A stretch of DNA of 15,721 nt. Origin: DSOS01 sp035286585. Lineage in GTDB: Bacteria > Chloroflexota > Anaerolineae > Anaerolineales > UBA4823. Shown piece by piece: positions 14,913-15,721 of the stretch (position 1 is the stretch's first letter; each line of letters starts with the position of its first letter). The stretch covers positions 1 to 15,721 of the forward strand of contig DATEDC010000022.1 of assembly GCA_035286585.1 (NCBI GenBank), written 5' to 3'. The position numbers and the translations under genes were made by a program. The notes under the pieces are model-generated. The model ran no database searches. It saw only the letters and a list, made by a program, of their open reading frames with translations, and was not told the DNA's origin.

Positions 14913-15145
14913 GTGTCCGATCCTGATCTGATCGCCAGGTATAATTACGACGAATTCATCCCGTCGAAATTTAAGCCGTGGATGAATTTTGATTCCAGCC
15001 CGCCATTAGGCGAGCCGGGGAAACCATGGCCCTCTTCCGGGCAGAGCGCCTGGATTTCCGCATCCAGGACCGCCAGGCATTTTTCTCCGGCCTGGAAAGG
15101 AACGGGCCGAAAGCCGTGCGCGAATTTCGCCAGGCTTTTCCATAA
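14913..15145 (+). pseudogene. remnant of a redoxin/deiodinase-like gene
   Basis: A GTG at 14913 is preceded by GGAGAAG at good spacing and opens a frame whose first 37 or so residues look genuine: DPDLIARYNYDEFIPS, then KFKPWMNFDSSPPLGEPG. I associate this opening with thioredoxin-fold proteins annotated as deiodinase-like or redoxin. After about 15020 the frame turns into unlikely sequence, while a different frame from 15026 to a TAA at 15143-15145 reads plausibly (ALFRAERLDFRIQDRQAFF, then GLERNGPKAVREFRQAF). The simplest model is an internal deletion that removed the thioredoxin core and joined the two ends out of frame. The active-site cysteine or selenocysteine is not present. It follows the anti-sigma gene by 25 bases and may once have been part of that operon. 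Confidence 0.5.
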
Positions 15146-15260
15146 TCCCCTCTAGTATTGCCGTTTCATCGTTATCGCGATGGGTTGTCCTTTTCTTCAG
15201 ACCAGTCCGATTTTTCACGGCGTTCGTCCTGGGGCAATCAGCGGCTCTCTGGGAGTTACC

Positions 15261-15330
15261 GTGGAAAGTCCCGGATTTGGGGGTGTGAGCGTGCGGCCGC
15301 ACGCTCACACCCCCAAATCCGGTAGTCCAC
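15261..15330. repeat. perfect 52-bp palindrome with short outer arms
   Basis: Positions 15271-15296 and 15297-15322 are exact reverse complements: 26 base pairs with no spacer and a GCGGCCGC centre. Each arm runs from CCGGATTT through GGGGGTGTGAGC to GTGCGG. After a small unpaired gap, GTGGA (15261-15265) and TCCAC (15326-15330) add five outer pairs. It lies between convergent reading directions, so a two-way terminator is possible, but there is no T-run on either side. Confidence 0.9.
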
Positions 15331-15372
15331 CATGGCGATTCCCAAAGAACCCAAAAAACTCGTTTCTTATCA

Positions 15373-15422
15373 GCGTTCATCTGTGTTTATCTGTGGCTGA
15401 TAACAAAATCTCTGCGTTCATC
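15373..15422. repeat. short direct repeats (TTYATCTGTG and GCGTTCATC)
   Basis: TTCATCTGTG (15376-15385) is followed at once by TTTATCTGTG (15386-15395), and GCGTTCATC occurs at 15373-15381 and again at 15414-15422. The stretch resembles a low-complexity intergenic repeat that I recall from many unrelated environmental genomes; this could not be checked here. Confidence 0.6.
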
Positions 15423-15488
15423 ACCAGGTCGGTGATCCCACCGGCCTTCCTCTGGTGCGCCTGCGGGACGTTCCCAGCGTAGAAAGAT

Positions 15489-15721
15489 TCACTCTATCAT
15501 TGCCCCGGCGACCCGCTGGGCTGTATCCCGGGCGTCTCTCTGGCGCACGCGCTGCATGACCGGCCGGCTGCGCTGCCACAGCCAGGCGGTTTGGGCAGCC
15601 ATGCTGATCGTCATCGCCGCCAGGGCAATAAATAACCCGGCGAGGCGGCCCCAGGCCACCCCCGCCCAAAGCAGCAGCGCAACGGCCGCCAGGTAGATCG
15701 CCACCGCCTCGCTGATCCCCC
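15489..15721 (-). CDS. C-terminal part of a membrane protein, cut by the window edge
   Basis: The frame is open through the window end, so this is the 3' end of a longer gene. The visible 77 residues hold two hydrophobic helices (IYLAAVALLLWAGVAWG and LAGLFIALAAMTISMAAQTA), followed by an Arg-rich cytoplasmic tail (WQRSRPVMQRVRQRDA). The preceding GISEA and the pattern of two final helices plus a basic tail recall oligosaccharide flippases and MATE-type transporters, but the fragment is too short to assign a family. The GTG at 15704 is probably internal and not the true start. Confidence 0.6.
   Translation of the reverse strand, partial: GISEAVAIYLAAVALLLWAGVAWGRLAGLFIALAAMTISMAAQTAWLWQRSRPVMQRVRQRDARDTAQRVAGAMIE

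Larger units (their letters stand above)
15146..15488. other. non-coding region with palindrome and short repeats
   Basis: Roughly 340 bases separate the redoxin remnant from the leftward membrane-protein gene. The open frames here are artefacts of a palindrome and carry no domain signal. The region holds the 52-bp palindrome at 15271-15322 and the direct repeats at 15373-15422 described separately. No poly-T tract marks a classical terminator. Confidence 0.6.

Noticed and set aside
15271..15422. CRISPR array
   Set aside because: The repeats are too few, too short and not separated by spacers of regular length.
15006..15482. Overlapping frames on both strands across the palindrome
   Set aside because: They owe their shared peptide to palindromic symmetry and have no domain signal or ribosome site.

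Overview
The window reads as a chromosomal stretch of a moderately GC-rich environmental bacterium. The gene families (ArsR-rhodanese and MBL-rhodanese proteins, a cyclase with an N-terminal CxxC pair, a YdeI/OmdA protein beside a receiver-like protein, an ECF sigma factor followed by a small soluble zinc-type anti-sigma) and the -10 boxes set almost directly on start codons fit Chloroflexota (Anaerolineae-like). That placement is an inference from gene content and was not tested by any search. There are no rRNA, tRNA, CRISPR or transposase genes that I can see.

Layout. (1) 55-5523, minus strand: a five-gene cluster that looks like one operon. In transcription order it holds an ArsR-rhodanese sensor, an MBL-fold/double-rhodanese protein, an MFS transporter coupled to it by a 4-base overlap, a SAM methyltransferase with an N-terminal CCxC cluster, and a protein of unknown function. 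In front of it is a consensus-grade promoter whose -10 box is overlapped by a palindrome, so a sulfur-responsive, self-repressed operon is likely. (2) 5530-6318, plus: an NAD-dependent epimerase/reductase that has lost its NAD-binding N-terminus; the break lies within a few bases of the operon promoter. (3) 6423-7490, plus: a class III nucleotidyl cyclase with a near-perfect promoter and an almost leaderless mRNA, followed by a 54-codon stub that duplicates only the start of the same family. (4) 7515-8614, minus: an intradiol-dioxygenase-like protein, a receiver-like protein and a YdeI/OmdA protein, closely spaced. (5) 8955-10418, plus: a flavin-dependent halogenase-like oxidoreductase, convergent with (6) methylmalonate-semialdehyde dehydrogenase (10430-11902, minus). 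(7) 12146-13015, plus: an ANT(6)-like aminoglycoside adenylyltransferase, convergent with (8) NAD(P)HX epimerase (minus). (9) 13895-15145, plus: ECF sigma factor, putative zinc anti-sigma factor, then the remains of a redoxin/deiodinase-like gene. (10) 15146-15488: non-coding, with a perfect 52-bp palindrome and short direct repeats. (11) 15489 to the end, minus: the C-terminus of a membrane protein cut by the window edge.

The best candidate for an undescribed system is cluster (1). Its enzyme carries both an MBL domain lacking metal-ligand residues and a first rhodanese lacking its cysteine, and it is joined to a transporter, a methyltransferase and an uncharacterised protein under one sulfur-type repressor. 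A second theme is gene decay: three or four broken genes are scattered between intact ones.
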